Part shown: positions 21,469 through 32,267 of the stretch, piece by piece
How the letters are laid out: each line of letters begins with the position of its first letter
Numbering within the stretch: the first letter of the stretch is position 1
DNA from: Sabellastarte sp. h YS-2021
Lineage: Eukaryota > Annelida > Polychaeta > Sabellida > Sabellidae
Assembly: GCA_964017235.1 (NCBI GenBank)
Contig: OZ024940.1
Span: 25,549,615 to 25,613,614, forward strand
DNA: 64,000 bases
Direction: 5' to 3'
Notes under the pieces: generated by a model
Seen by the model: the letters and a program-made list of their open reading frames with translations, nothing else
Told to the model about the DNA's origin: nothing
Database searches by the model: none
Program-made: the position numbers and the translations under genes

Positions 21469-22418
21469 ATGCCATCGTAGAATGTTACAAGTTTCACAAG
21501 ACATCCATAGCTCTTGAACAAAAATGAAATGATGTTAGATATGTATATAAATAGTTTATACTTTTACAAATTCATTGGTGATATGCCCTTACCTTTGTGA
21601 CTGTCAAAATTGCTGGTGAATTCTATATTGTTTTCACCCCTTGTAAAAAACAAATCCTATCTGCTTGATTTCCTCTTTGTCCAGCACTTTTTAGCTCAAC
21701 AATTATTTATTTCTCTGACAAAGGTATAATGTGTATAACACCCCCCACTACCCCCTCCACCAAAGGTACTCCAAATGGCATCAACTGCAAAAGCACACGT
21801 GGCCAGACCTCTTAGCTCTTAAAACCCAGGGTAATTCAGGGTCTTAACCTTTTCAGGGAGCCTCTAATTAGGCCATAGCCAGGCCTTCTCCCTTCTTGTG
21901 AGAACATCCCCCCTCCCTCCACTTCTTTTACCATTTGCCCCCTTTACAATCATTCAGCCATTGAATCTACGCAGCCAAACAGACACTTGTGTTGTTTTAA
22001 AGATGCCTGCAACTGTTGTCACTTGAAAGCTAAGCTGATCATGAGCTAGGTTTGGGTCTCTCACGCTTAGCAGCAAAACTGCTATCTCTTATACAGTTGT
22101 TCCATTATGGCGATCCAATTTTAAACCAACCTACCAATTGGAAAAAATATAAACCACTCATAATCCATGGGCATATTTTAGGATAGGTTTCTAATATTTT
22201 CCGGATGGCTTTGGGAGTGTCTTCTGATAAGCTCCCGAAAAGTTTGCAATGGTTTTCCCAATCATTCATATTGTTTACGAAGCACTATACAATTGTTTTG
22301 ATGCAGTTGAGATGGGAAGGATTGCTTTGCGAGTGTCAAGATAGGTTAAGGCCGCTGTACAATCAATAAGATAACTTCATGAATGGTATGGTAAGTTTCA
22401 AATGGGTTTGCGATGGGC
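21469..22418. other. Spacer, nothing recognised
   Basis: About 950 bases with C-rich patches near 21740 and 21910. Nothing else recognised. Confidence 0.5.
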
Positions 22419-22560
22419 ACCCACCTCTGAAATCAGAGTTTGAATCAAAGCCCAACCTCAAGTGGGGAAGTTAGTAGTTGCTTGCCGGTTGGCAGCAGTT
22501 TACAGTACAGAACCTTGACCAACTGTATATATTAGTTTCTTCCGCCTTTCTAACTACCAG
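22419..22560 (+). repeat. SINE-A, partial old copy
   Basis: Covers the second half of the head ('cacccacctctgaaatcaga') and most of the body ('ttagtagttgcttgccggtt', 'gtacagaaccttgaccaact'). Ends before the tail. Confidence 0.7.
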
Positions 22561-24339
22561 AAATAACAAAGAAGCTGTGGTCATTTTAACTGGAAATGCA
22601 TTCTATATGCTAAGCCATCCAATAAAAGTTTGATGAATTCTTCAAAAGAAACCACCTTATGTATTGGTTAGTTTCCCTCACGTATGCAAAGAGACGAGGT
22701 ACATCACATATCTTTCAACTTAATTGAATTTGATTCAAATTTAAGTTGGAACTGGGTTATCTGTTATTATCATTCGTGTGTGTAGGGCTCAAATGAACTT
22801 ATTTATATCATACTATCAAACAAAAGACTCGTAGATTGATAGATTAATTGGCAGTGAGTGATTGATATTAGGGCATTAAGTGACATGGTTTTGAAATAAC
22901 CAACAGGGTTAATTTCCAAAACGGCCATAGCCTTCAAAATGGCAAGGTACATTTCACAGACAAAGCAGTCCAGTCTCCTTGGGGCACAAACATATTCACA
23001 GTCAAAAAAGCAGTAGCAACATCTCGCAGCCTAATGCTGCTTTGGGAAAAACCTGCAAGTGCTAATTTCTGCCAAGGGTCATTATTCCTGCATCTGTAGA
23101 GACGGGACACAAAAAAAATGCTGGGCGATAATAAAGGACCCACCTGTAGGAAGGCCTGCAGTTTGAATAGTTTTGTCGAGGGAGGGAATTAGTTCACTAA
23201 TGAAGAGGGTCAAAAAGTCAATGGGGAAATGTTACTGAAAGCAGAGAGGGTTTTTTTCTTTGCAAAAAAACCCTTGGTTCATCTTAATAGCTACCCCCCA
23301 GCTTTCCCTATTTGTTGTACTGTTTCTTATCATTATTTGAAAGTGCTACACGTTTATAAGATAAATGTGCTCAGAGAAGAATTGCAATTGCTAATGGACA
23401 GGTGTTAAAAAGAGTCATCTTTGCAATTGTAGCATTTTAAAGAGGAAACTTCAATGATTTATTTCTGAGGTGTTTGATACGAAATTGATACACAGAGATC
23501 ACAGTCTGTTAGTCAGATATCTGGCCACAGAAAATATGTGCAATAAAGCATATTAGTAGTATATTTTGTAATGCCAGGAATTTTAGTTCTTCCACATGAC
23601 AATTGTGGGTTTTTTTGGTAATAATTCATGTTATTTGTAGGCGCGCATAAGAGGTACTTTATTCAATGGCTATATACAACTTGAATTGTTGCTAAGCACA
23701 AGAAAATTAAATACGATAAAAGTTTGGCGAGATTATGTCATATTTATGTTGAAAGATAGAAAGACAAAATCAAATCCAGGACATGAACAAGTCCACATTA
23801 AATGTGGCATGTGCCCATGAGCTGGACTCAAACTTAGGCCCACAATGGTGAGACCTAAAATTTGTTTTAACTTTAGCTTGGTCGCTGAAGCTTCTTCTCC
23901 TCAAAAAATGGTGATGTTTTTTTGTCAACCATATTTGACCAAAGATCCCCCCCTATAGACTTTAATAACAGACTGGACTGATATCAGCTAAGGTGGAACC
24001 TATTTGATATTCTGAATGTTTAATATCTTGGTTTCTCAATGAATACTGCTAATGAGATTCCCAATGTACTCACTTGGGTGTGCATGGAAAAAGTAAGTGT
24101 CATCAGCAAATTGTCGCATTTAATCATCCACAAGTTACAACATAAATAGCTACAGCTGGGCTTATTAAGGGTGTCCATTTCTGATACATAGCCTCCTCTG
24201 TAATTTTCCCCATTTCTAAACTATTATGAAATTGGTAATTTCGAAAATAAAATATGCTTGTGTCTTGCAAAAAAATCATCCGGAATACAAAAACATTCTG
24301 TCAAATGAATATGAGTTCTGGTTTTGCTTTAGTTATGCC
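22561..24339. other. 1.8-kb spacer, nothing recognised
   Basis: AT-rich. No shared repeat, RNA gene or coding-like frame was recognised. Confidence 0.5.
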
Positions 24340-24355
24340 TCCCTGAAGTGCAAAA

Positions 24356-24443
24356 AGGGGGCCACGGTGGCAGAGTGGTAACACTCTCGCCTCCCACCTC
24401 TGAGGCCGGGGTTCGGTTCCCGGCACGGCCTCAAGTGGGAAAG
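24356..24443 (+). repeat. SINE-A head only (broken by the X segment)
   Basis: Begins a SINE-A immediately after the 16-bp target-site copy 'tccctgaagtgcaaaa' (24340-24355). It stops after 'aagtgggaaag', where segment X begins. The matching target-site copy lies at 24838-24853, beyond a second, complete SINE-A. Confidence 0.9.
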
Positions 24444-24598
24444 TTCAGTGCACTCACAACTTGTCCTAATACAACCTCAGCTCTTTAAAGGGACATGAAA
24501 TCCCACTTATCACCCCAGACTTTTGCCACATAGATTTTACATTGTAATTCTAACATGAGACTACCGGAAAACTCACCATATTATTTGTGTCTAAAAAG
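24444..24598 (+). repeat. Segment X, left copy (inverted copy of 25503-25657)
   Basis: About 154 bases that match 25503-25657 in reverse complement with only three differences that I can see. It is enclosed by SINE-A sequence on both sides and carries the same X/SINE junction ('ctaaaaagggg') as the right-hand locus. Confidence 0.9.
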
Positions 24599-24837
24599 GG
24601 GGCCACGGTAGCAGAGTGGTAACACTCTCGCCTCCCACCTCTGAGGCCGGGGTTCGATTCCCGGCACGGCCTCAAGTGGGAAAGCTGGTAGTTGCTTACC
24701 GTTGGTCGGCAGTTTACAGTACAGAACCCTGACCAACTGTATGTACTGGTTTCCTCTGCCCTTCCAACTACCCATCGTGATATGACCTGTACAGTGTTGA
24801 AAGAAACGTAAAAACGCCAAATAAATAAATAAATAAA
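24599..24837 (+). repeat. SINE-A, full length, left arm
   Basis: Complete SINE-A with the A box reading 'tagcagagtgg' and an 'aaataaataaataaa' tail, followed by the target-site copy at 24838-24853. It is less similar to the right-arm SINE than X is to X'. Confidence 0.92.
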
Positions 24838-24853
24838 TCCCTGAAGTGCAAAA

Positions 24854-25271
24854 GGAAGTTTTTTTCCTGATTAAAATAGAAAAACAATCTCACTTTCGAC
24901 AAAGTTATGAATCAGGAAATTTGAAACTGTGAAACTTGCCATCCAGGACATCCCTTCAATTTGCTTTAAAATTTGAAAAAAAAATCTCATTAAAAATGTG
25001 GAGTTTTGTGACAATTTAATACCATTTTATTCTAATATCTAAAAAAACATTATTTAATGAATATTAACTTCCACGTTGATCAATGTTAAAGTGAATGTTT
25101 CAGTAGTCATTTAAACATTTGAAACCAGAAGTACAATATTTCAAATTAAAATACCTTTGTAACTTCAAGGCCCACATGTAGATAGATTTTTCTATTATTT
25201 TTGTCTCATATGATAGAAGAACAATTACTTTTACTCGACACAGGACTAATCGAGGATTTTTTCGACACAAT
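24854..25271. other. Spacer between inverted arms
   Basis: About 420 AT-rich bases separating the two arms of the large inverted repeat. No feature recognised. Confidence 0.5.
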
Positions 25272-25502
25272 TTTTATTTATTTATTTGGGGTTTTACTTT
25301 CAACACTGTACAGGTCATATCACGACAGGTAGTTGGAAGGGCAGAGGAAACCAGTACATAGAGTCCGACAGGGTTCTGTACTGTAAACTGCCGACCAACG
25401 GCAAGCAATTACCAGCTTTCCCACTTGAGGCCATGCCAGGAACCGAACCCTGGCCTCAGAGGTGGGAGGCGAGAGTGTTACCACTCTGCCGCCGTGACCC
25501 CC
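25272..25502 (-). repeat. SINE-A, full length, right arm
   Basis: Minus-strand SINE-A with a short deletion in the tail-proximal part and a changed B-box region. 'gacacaa' on both sides (25264-25270 and 25509-25515) may be its target-site duplication. Confidence 0.88.
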
Positions 25503-25657
25503 TTTTTAGACACAAATAATATGGTGAGTTTTCCAGTAGTCTCATGTTAGAATTACAATGTAAAATCTATGTGGCAAAAGTCTGGGGTGATAGGTGGGAT
25601 TTCATGTCCCTTTAAACAGCTGAGGTTGTATTAGGACAAGTTGTGAGTGCACTGAAC
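25503..25657 (-). repeat. Segment X', right copy
   Basis: Partner of 24444-24598 in inverted orientation. The match ends at 'gtgcactgaac'; beyond it the sequence is unique, which suggests that this is the original locus. Confidence 0.88.
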
Positions 25658-27855
25658 ATATACATGTCTATGTATAATTGCTTATAGAAGTCTAACAGAT
25701 AGATACCAAGTACCAAAAGGTCAACATACTAAGTGTGTGTCATTTTAGAAATATGAAAATCAATTAATGCATTTAATAGCTTATATGAACTGGCACAAAC
25801 TTGGGAGGGGAGGGGTTGTACGTCCATTCTATGGGGCAATATCCAATCAGAAAAGGCCTCACATAAGCTGGATTTGAAACTGAGATCACAGAAATGACAG
25901 TCCAGTGACGGAGTACTAAACTTGTAGAACCACAGAGATATGCTTTCTTTAAATCAAACAGATAATCACTCGGCAAATAACAGTTTTGTCTGATTTTCCA
26001 TGACGCACAAATAAACAGTGCATGTTCTTTTTTCCCGCAATATATTGTTTTTATTTGAACCAGGTTGTACAACACAATTATCTCAATGGGAAATTGTCTG
26101 TATATTTACAAACAACGTCAACAGAGATGAAAAGGGAGAAATTAATCTGACTTGTCTGCTCAGTAATAACGCAACTTTTGCCTGCATTCATCAGACACAA
26201 ATCAGGTGCCACCATAGTTGCAAAATGTGGCAATCCATTTGTCCTGAATTTGTCTATTTTTAAGAATGGTTTTCGTAGATTTACCATGGTGACCATTGTT
26301 GAAATGTTAGGCATAAGTTGTAGGAATAAAGACAGCTAGATTGCACGTTCTTAGTGAATTAAGGATGCCTACTGGACAGGAGTTGTTTAGCACTTGGTTT
26401 TAACAGGTCCTTTGATACCGTGGAACTTGAAAGAAGAAAGAAGCATATGTTAAAGAAGAGTAACGTGTTTTCACTTAACATGTGGCCAAACTATTTTACT
26501 TTTAAAAAATTGGAGTTACTTAGAAGATAGCACACCTTAGGCTATAGTACATTAGGTCATATTGAAGTGATCAAAAGATACTTTAACATTCAGAGCTTGA
26601 ACATGTGTTATATTAATAGTGTTAACTTACTTTCACAGTGTTAGCTAACACACTCAAACAATATAGTCCCCAATAACTTTGAGGTTTTATATTTGATGTT
26701 ACATATTAGATGGAATTCAACACTCTATAAAATAACATCAAAACCCTGAATACCACACCTGTTAAAAGTAGTACTATAACATTTCTTGTGCAACCTGTTT
26801 CAGTATCTGCAAAATCCCCCCGCCCCTCCTTTGTTAAATAAGAGAAGAAATGTTATCTGTTGGTGAAATCTCATTTACAAGGTGCTAACTGCCTTTATTC
26901 AATTGTTGGGACATTATCTTGAAAACAGTAACACCTTATTACATTGGATTAGATCTTAAGAACAAAACCACACAAGTTATCTACCACACCTATCAATAAT
27001 ATTATTCAGAAGATGGCCCAATAAAACAAACAAGTCCACCCCTCTTATTTGAAAAAAAGTCTCCGTTTTAGTACTGACTGTTGTGGTATTACGTCATTTT
27101 GACGTCAACAAATGCGACCCCCCTCCCCTCCTTTTTGATGTAAATAGTTTACAGATCGGAGGCTTTGTGCGAGTCAATAAACGTATAGTATTCTAATAGA
27201 ATTTCACTTGTTCTTGAGTGTTTATCTTACCTAAGATTAAGTCATGCAAACCCTTTACTAAATCAAGAATAGATTAACGCCTGATTTTATATGATCAATA
27301 GATTATTCTGTGTAAATTATGTGATAGGAATTTTACACAATATGTTTCATCTGTTTAAATAGAAAACACGTATATAGGTCATCAATTCATATTCTGTGCT
27401 TTAATCTTTAGGGTGTAAATGTATTTTGGGGTTGGGATATTTTGTTCAAAATCTTATAGTTAAGTTTCCCTTTAAACGGAAACACCTGTGCTTTGTTTAA
27501 ACCAAATGTACTTTTATTCAATGTTTTCTAGCCCCGAATGAGACACATTTTTGAAAGTTCAAAATGGTGTTGACCTATTCATCTCAGTTTGACAGTAGTT
27601 CAGAATTTCCTTCCTTTGCTAATAATGAGACTCTTGTACTTCTGAAAGTGGATATTATATTCCATTGGCCACTTTGTTGTACTGCAATAGTATTGAGCTC
27701 TGATGGTTTGATTTTATATATATTTTTTTTTACTTTTGTTACCTATTTTGGCTTTAAACTGATGACGTAAGATATTCTATACTGTAACTTTGTAAAATTT
27801 TAAGTTTTTGGGAATTATTATTAACAAAAGATGTACCACAAATAACAGTTTCCAA
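25658..27855. other. SINE-free interval, nothing coding
   Basis: Start of the SINE-poor domain around the Dlx gene. A perfect CRE-type octamer 'tgacgtca' lies at 27100-27107. No gene seen. Confidence 0.5.
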
Positions 27856-28001
27856 ATTATTATTATTAGTAGTAGTAGTAGTAGTAATAGTAGTAGCAAT
27901 AGTAGTAGTAGTAATAGTATTAGTAGTCGCAGTAATAGTAGTAATAGTAGTAGTAGTAGCAATAGTAGTAGTAGTAGTAATAGTAGTAGTAGTCGCAGTA
28001 A

Positions 28002-28037
<36 letters not shown>

Positions 28038-28050
28038 AAGCAACAGTAGT
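27856..28050 (+). repeat. AGT/AAT trinucleotide microsatellite
   Basis: Nearly 200 bases of AGT units with scattered AAT, CGC and AGC variants. It reads as poly-Ser or poly-Leu in open frames, which is a composition effect. Confidence 0.95.
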
Positions 28051-28067
28051 GTAATCAGATTTGGGGG

Positions 28068-28178
28068 GGGCAACCTAGACCAACTGCACTTACTGGTTTC
28101 CTCTGCCCATAAAACTACCCATCATGGCATGATCTGTGCAGTGTTGAAAGTGACATTACAATCCATATAAATAAATGA
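28068..28178 (+). repeat. SINE-A, 3' half
   Basis: Starts 'cctagaccaactgcacttac' and continues to 'gttgaaagtgacattacaat' with an 'aaataaatgaaa' tail. It is the only SINE found between 25.7 and 44.1 kb. The AGT microsatellite lies where its head would have been. Confidence 0.75.
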
Positions 28179-31100
28179 AAACTTTTTATTAACTTGATAA
28201 GAAATCCACACGTAGGCTGCATATTTATTTTTAAAAACCATATACAATTTACAGGGTTTGGGGAGAGATAGACTCTGTAATAGAGTGACACTATTAGAGT
28301 AAATAGATCAATACATTAGAGGACCATGCAGGTATTTCAAAGTATGCAAGCATGAAAAATACACTATTAAAATTATAAAAAAAATTTGCCCAGGCCCATA
28401 GGACTCGTGCGTCACTTTTGAAAAGTCAGTGGCTAAATTACGGCTGGTGCTGATCAAAATATAAAGGGTCACTACTTTGGAATACCACAATATCAAAATT
28501 ACAACTATATACGACTGTTTACATGAGTTCAACAAATACACCCAGCATGGCAGAATCAAGCACAAATATCTTTGTAAATGGGACCATTTCAAAGTGATTT
28601 CTCAATCCAGGTGGTGTTTTTAAAGGGTCCTCTCATACAAGCAACAATAGCGTAAAAGATGTTAAGCGGATGAAGGGGTTAGACCTGTAAAAATCCTAAA
28701 TCCACTGAAATATTACAAAGAAATATATTTCTGATTACATTTTAGGTCAATATTTATTTATACACTCTTATATTAAATGCTCACAAGTTTAGATATAGAT
28801 TGTCTTGTCTTCTACTTTTCTGATACTTGATAAATTGCCCAAATCTTGTAGATTATCATTATTATTATGTTTTTGTGGTGAATTACAATGACTCCAGCAT
28901 AACGTCGATTTATATTTTATTGAAAAAAAAAACACCTGTCATAAACTATTACTTAACAAAAGTGACATGTAAGTCCACTGGGGCTGGGCAAACTGTGTTC
29001 TGTTTCATTTTTAACAATTCCATTTTATACTTCGTCAATATCTGTGTATGTGTCACTAGAATGAGTGGAATATTCTAATCCAGTCTGTGTAAATTAAAAT
29101 ACATAGTCCAACAGAGTAAATCTCTCGAAGAGAATTTAAAGGGGGGTTAATTTACTCAAGGAACCAGCCTTTAATGTCAGTATAACATATCTTGTATGCC
29201 CCCCCCCTTTAAACTGGTCCCATTATGTCTTCCTGTTTCTATTTCCAGAAGAAAAATCTCCCATTTTATCTGAGAAATTGTGGGTGGTGTAGATTTTTGG
29301 AAATTTGGGGGTATCAATCTCACTTTTACAAACAAGGAACATGTTTGTTATTTTACGACAATTATAACCTTCTAAAAATAACCTAGTCGATTGAGTAAAT
29401 CATATATAAGTGTAAATTATACTTTTAACTGTTAGCTAAATTATGTAAACCACCTCGTTGTATGTTTTTGAGGTCAATTTGTTACCCTCATCAGGTTAAT
29501 GATTATTTAGTTAGCTTGATATCAAGCTAAATTACTGACTCTATCAAATGCATTGCAATTGAAATTTCACACATAATTTAGGAGAGGGGTACGTTAATGA
29601 CGTTACAGTAACATGTGCATTTGTTTTTTACCTTGTCAAAAAATACAAAACACTTCTCATCTTTTGTCTCTAAATAAATGACAACTGGTAAAACATAGGA
29701 AAACAATTGTCACTTCAAAGAAAAAAGAGTGAAAACATAAAAAACATTTTAAGCAAACAAGCTACTCATATCTGGCACTTTCCTTTGGAAACTACACTGT
29801 AATTATATTTCTAGGACATCCCCCCACTTTTGTCTTTTATTGTGTCTTGGTAAGAAAAGGCTAAACAGTGACTTGATTGAGACACTCTCCTAGTTCCTTT
29901 GTTCTTCTCCAGTTAGCTATCTCTTCCTAGACATTCCGTCTGAGGAAACCAAACTTGCAGCCTGCCAATCAAGAAAGAGTTGATTGCAATTATGTCTTGT
30001 CTTTTCAGCCCCAAATCCCCATGGATAATATTTTGATTGAAATATCCCCCTCACCTACTGTCTGTAGTAGCCACATATGCTGTCTTATACAATCTGCCTA
30101 ATCCAATTAGCGAGGCTACTGCAATCGAATTAACTAAACAAATATTTAGGGCAGGGAGAGGACCCTATTGTTTACCAGTTTGTTTTTCTTTTTTTACCCC
30201 TATGCTGTTGTTTATACAATGGGAGATAGTGTGTATTTAATATAAAAGGTGGCTGAACCAGTTGCACAGTCAATATAGTTTGTGACAACTCTTGCAGGCT
30301 CTGGTATATGGCAAGGCAGAGGACACTGTTGGAAGAAAAGGTGGATGCCCAAAGGTACTCAAATCTGAAGTATTATTTTGAGACTTAAGAGAGAGAGAGA
30401 CCCCACAAGCAATTTCATTGGCTATGGGCCCGTAGCAAAAAGAAAAAGCCAACTGGAATCTGGTCGACGAATTTTCAAGAGGGACTCTTCTTTGGATGTC
30501 ATTGGTGTATTAAGTGAGTGCCACCAACCAATGGTATTCCTGTGTCACCACAGACAGAGACGGTCTAGCTGAAAAAATAGCCATTAAATGTGTGCTGCAG
30601 ACGACATTTTGCACCATTGTGAATATTCTGTCTTCTATAAGAAGAGCCACCACTTTTGGGCAATTTCCGTGTACTTTTGCAAGGGTGGTGTGTGTATACA
30701 TAGAGATTTGTTTGTCTTGTCTATGGGTGTGTGTTTTTTTCTCTCTACGGTTAATAAACTACATAATTATTTACCTATTTTATGAAATTACAAGAGCTAC
30801 AGATAATTATATATAAATATAATAACTCTATCACACAGGAGTGGTTAGATGCTGGGATGAAATACAAGCTGTTCGAGAGTTTACCAGTTTGAGGAGTTAC
30901 ATACAGATATGTACTTGGATGAATATTTATGATATATATATATATTTTTTTTCCAAATTAGTCTTTGAGTTTGGAGATTTGAAGAAGAGGAAAAAGGAGA
31001 TAATATATAAGATTGCTGTGTATATAACACTGAATAATTAATGGACTATAGCCATAGAGTGTATGCCAGAAGTAACAACACCTATACTTTGTGCATATTA

Positions 31101-31668
31101 AAATGCAGTGACGTCATAGCTGTGTTGAAACAATGCTCATCGGTACGGAATTTTAGTCGAGCAAATTACGGACGAATAAAACGTTTTTGTGAATGTTGAC
31201 CCATAAATGGGTGATGATAATTATTATGGATTGCTAAATACAACATGGGAACAGTAGAGAGAGAGAAATCAAACTTGCTCATTTGATCTTAGGATCCAGT
31301 GTTTGTTAAGCATTTTGCAAGCCCTGTTTTTTTAGCTACAGGAAATATCTTTCCACTTTTATTTTTATGACTACCAAATGCGTATAGTGCTACTCTAACA
31401 AAGTATTATATCTCATCTGTGGTATACTTTTGTTTCCTAAAGTACGTTCAAATTTTATCTTAGTCTGACAGAAGATGTTTATTGTCATAAAGGCCTGAGG
31501 TTTACATATGTCTTCCACGAAGAAAGATCATTAATATTAATTTTTAGCCAAAGTAATATATACAATTAGAGAAAAACAAGGAAAATATATAATCATTTAC
31601 AGACTAACATATTATATATAAGTATATTTATATATAAATTGGATACACGCATTTGAGTGAAGTTTTCT
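28179..31668. other. 5' region of the Dlx gene; promoter and upstream DNA
   Basis: No SINEs and no coding-like frames. Visible motifs include a perfect 20-bp palindrome (29511-29530), TAATTA-type sites (for example near 30108 and 31217), a perfect CRE octamer 'tgacgtca' at 31109-31116, and AT-rich TATA-like runs just before the start codon. The transcription start cannot be fixed, and a non-coding first exon is possible. Confidence 0.45.
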
Positions 31669-32267
31669 ATGCATATAGAAAAAGACCGACCGCTCTCAAT
31701 GCAGGACTTACCACCCCCACCTCCCACGATCAGCGACTACAGAGATTACTCCGCCGTGGTGAAAGACCATGCCAGCAAGATGCTGAACAACAGTGGCAGC
31801 TTATCCGGAGCACTAGAGAGCCCCAGCCAAGGGCACAACACCCACCCGGGTATCAAATCAGAGGACACCTCTGGAGACAGCAGCAAGACTCCCGGAAGCG
31901 GCCCCACCCCCGGGGGATTCCTAGACATTTCCCCCCAACTGCCGGGGGTCAACAACAGCATAGCAAATAGCATGGCAGCCACCCAGGCATTGTCTCACAA
32001 CTCGTTCGCCCCGTACCCACCGAGCTACCTCAATAGTTACCCGCAAATGGACCCCACGGGTTACCACGGCTCTCCCCCGGGTCAGAACAGCCACGGGGGT
32101 GGGGCCGGCGGGGCAGGAACTGGATTGGGACATTATCCTTTCTCTATGAACCACGCGAGCAACCTCTCCCCATATTCCACAGGCTACGGCCAAGCCAGAA
32201 TGGGATATCCTACAGACCCTTACCAAAACCCTGTGAGTTCACTGATGAACAGCAAAAGCATTGACCG
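31669..32267 (+). CDS. Dlx: Dlx coding exon 1 (N-terminal region)
   Basis: Encodes residues 1-199 and two bases of codon 200. The start is the ATG at 31669 (MHIEKDRPL); an in-frame TGA at 31654-31656 rules out a longer frame in this exon. A second in-frame ATG (residue 11, MQDL) is possible. Neither has a strong Kozak context. Visible features are a five-proline run at residues 15-19, an I-K-S-E match to the sumoylation consensus at 62-65 (inference), a Gly-rich stretch, and '[14 protein letters not shown]', which resembles the YPF region upstream of the homeodomain in other Dll proteins. The exon ends at a GTGAGT donor in phase 2. It is much more GC-rich than its surroundings. Confidence 0.92.

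Noticed and set aside
24599..24675. Functional tRNA-Gly gene in SINE-A heads
   Set aside because: The acceptor stem is not tRNA-like and every head is joined to the same SINE body; the heads occur in many copies.
27777..28170. Poly-Leu and poly-Ser open frames
   Set aside because: They come only from the AGT/AAT microsatellite.
31611..31640. TATA box of Dlx in the 'tatatata' runs
   Set aside because: The whole stretch is AT-rich, and use of these boxes would leave an extremely short 5' UTR. No start site can be assigned.
31657..31668. A four-codon N-terminal extension of Dlx starting at GTG
   Set aside because: GTG is not a normal eukaryotic start, an in-frame TGA lies just before it, and a proper ATG follows at 31669.
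31653..31970. A 105-codon + strand frame overlapping Dlx exon 1
   Set aside because: It starts with TTG, lacks any known domain, and is the shifted-frame shadow of a GC-rich coding exon.
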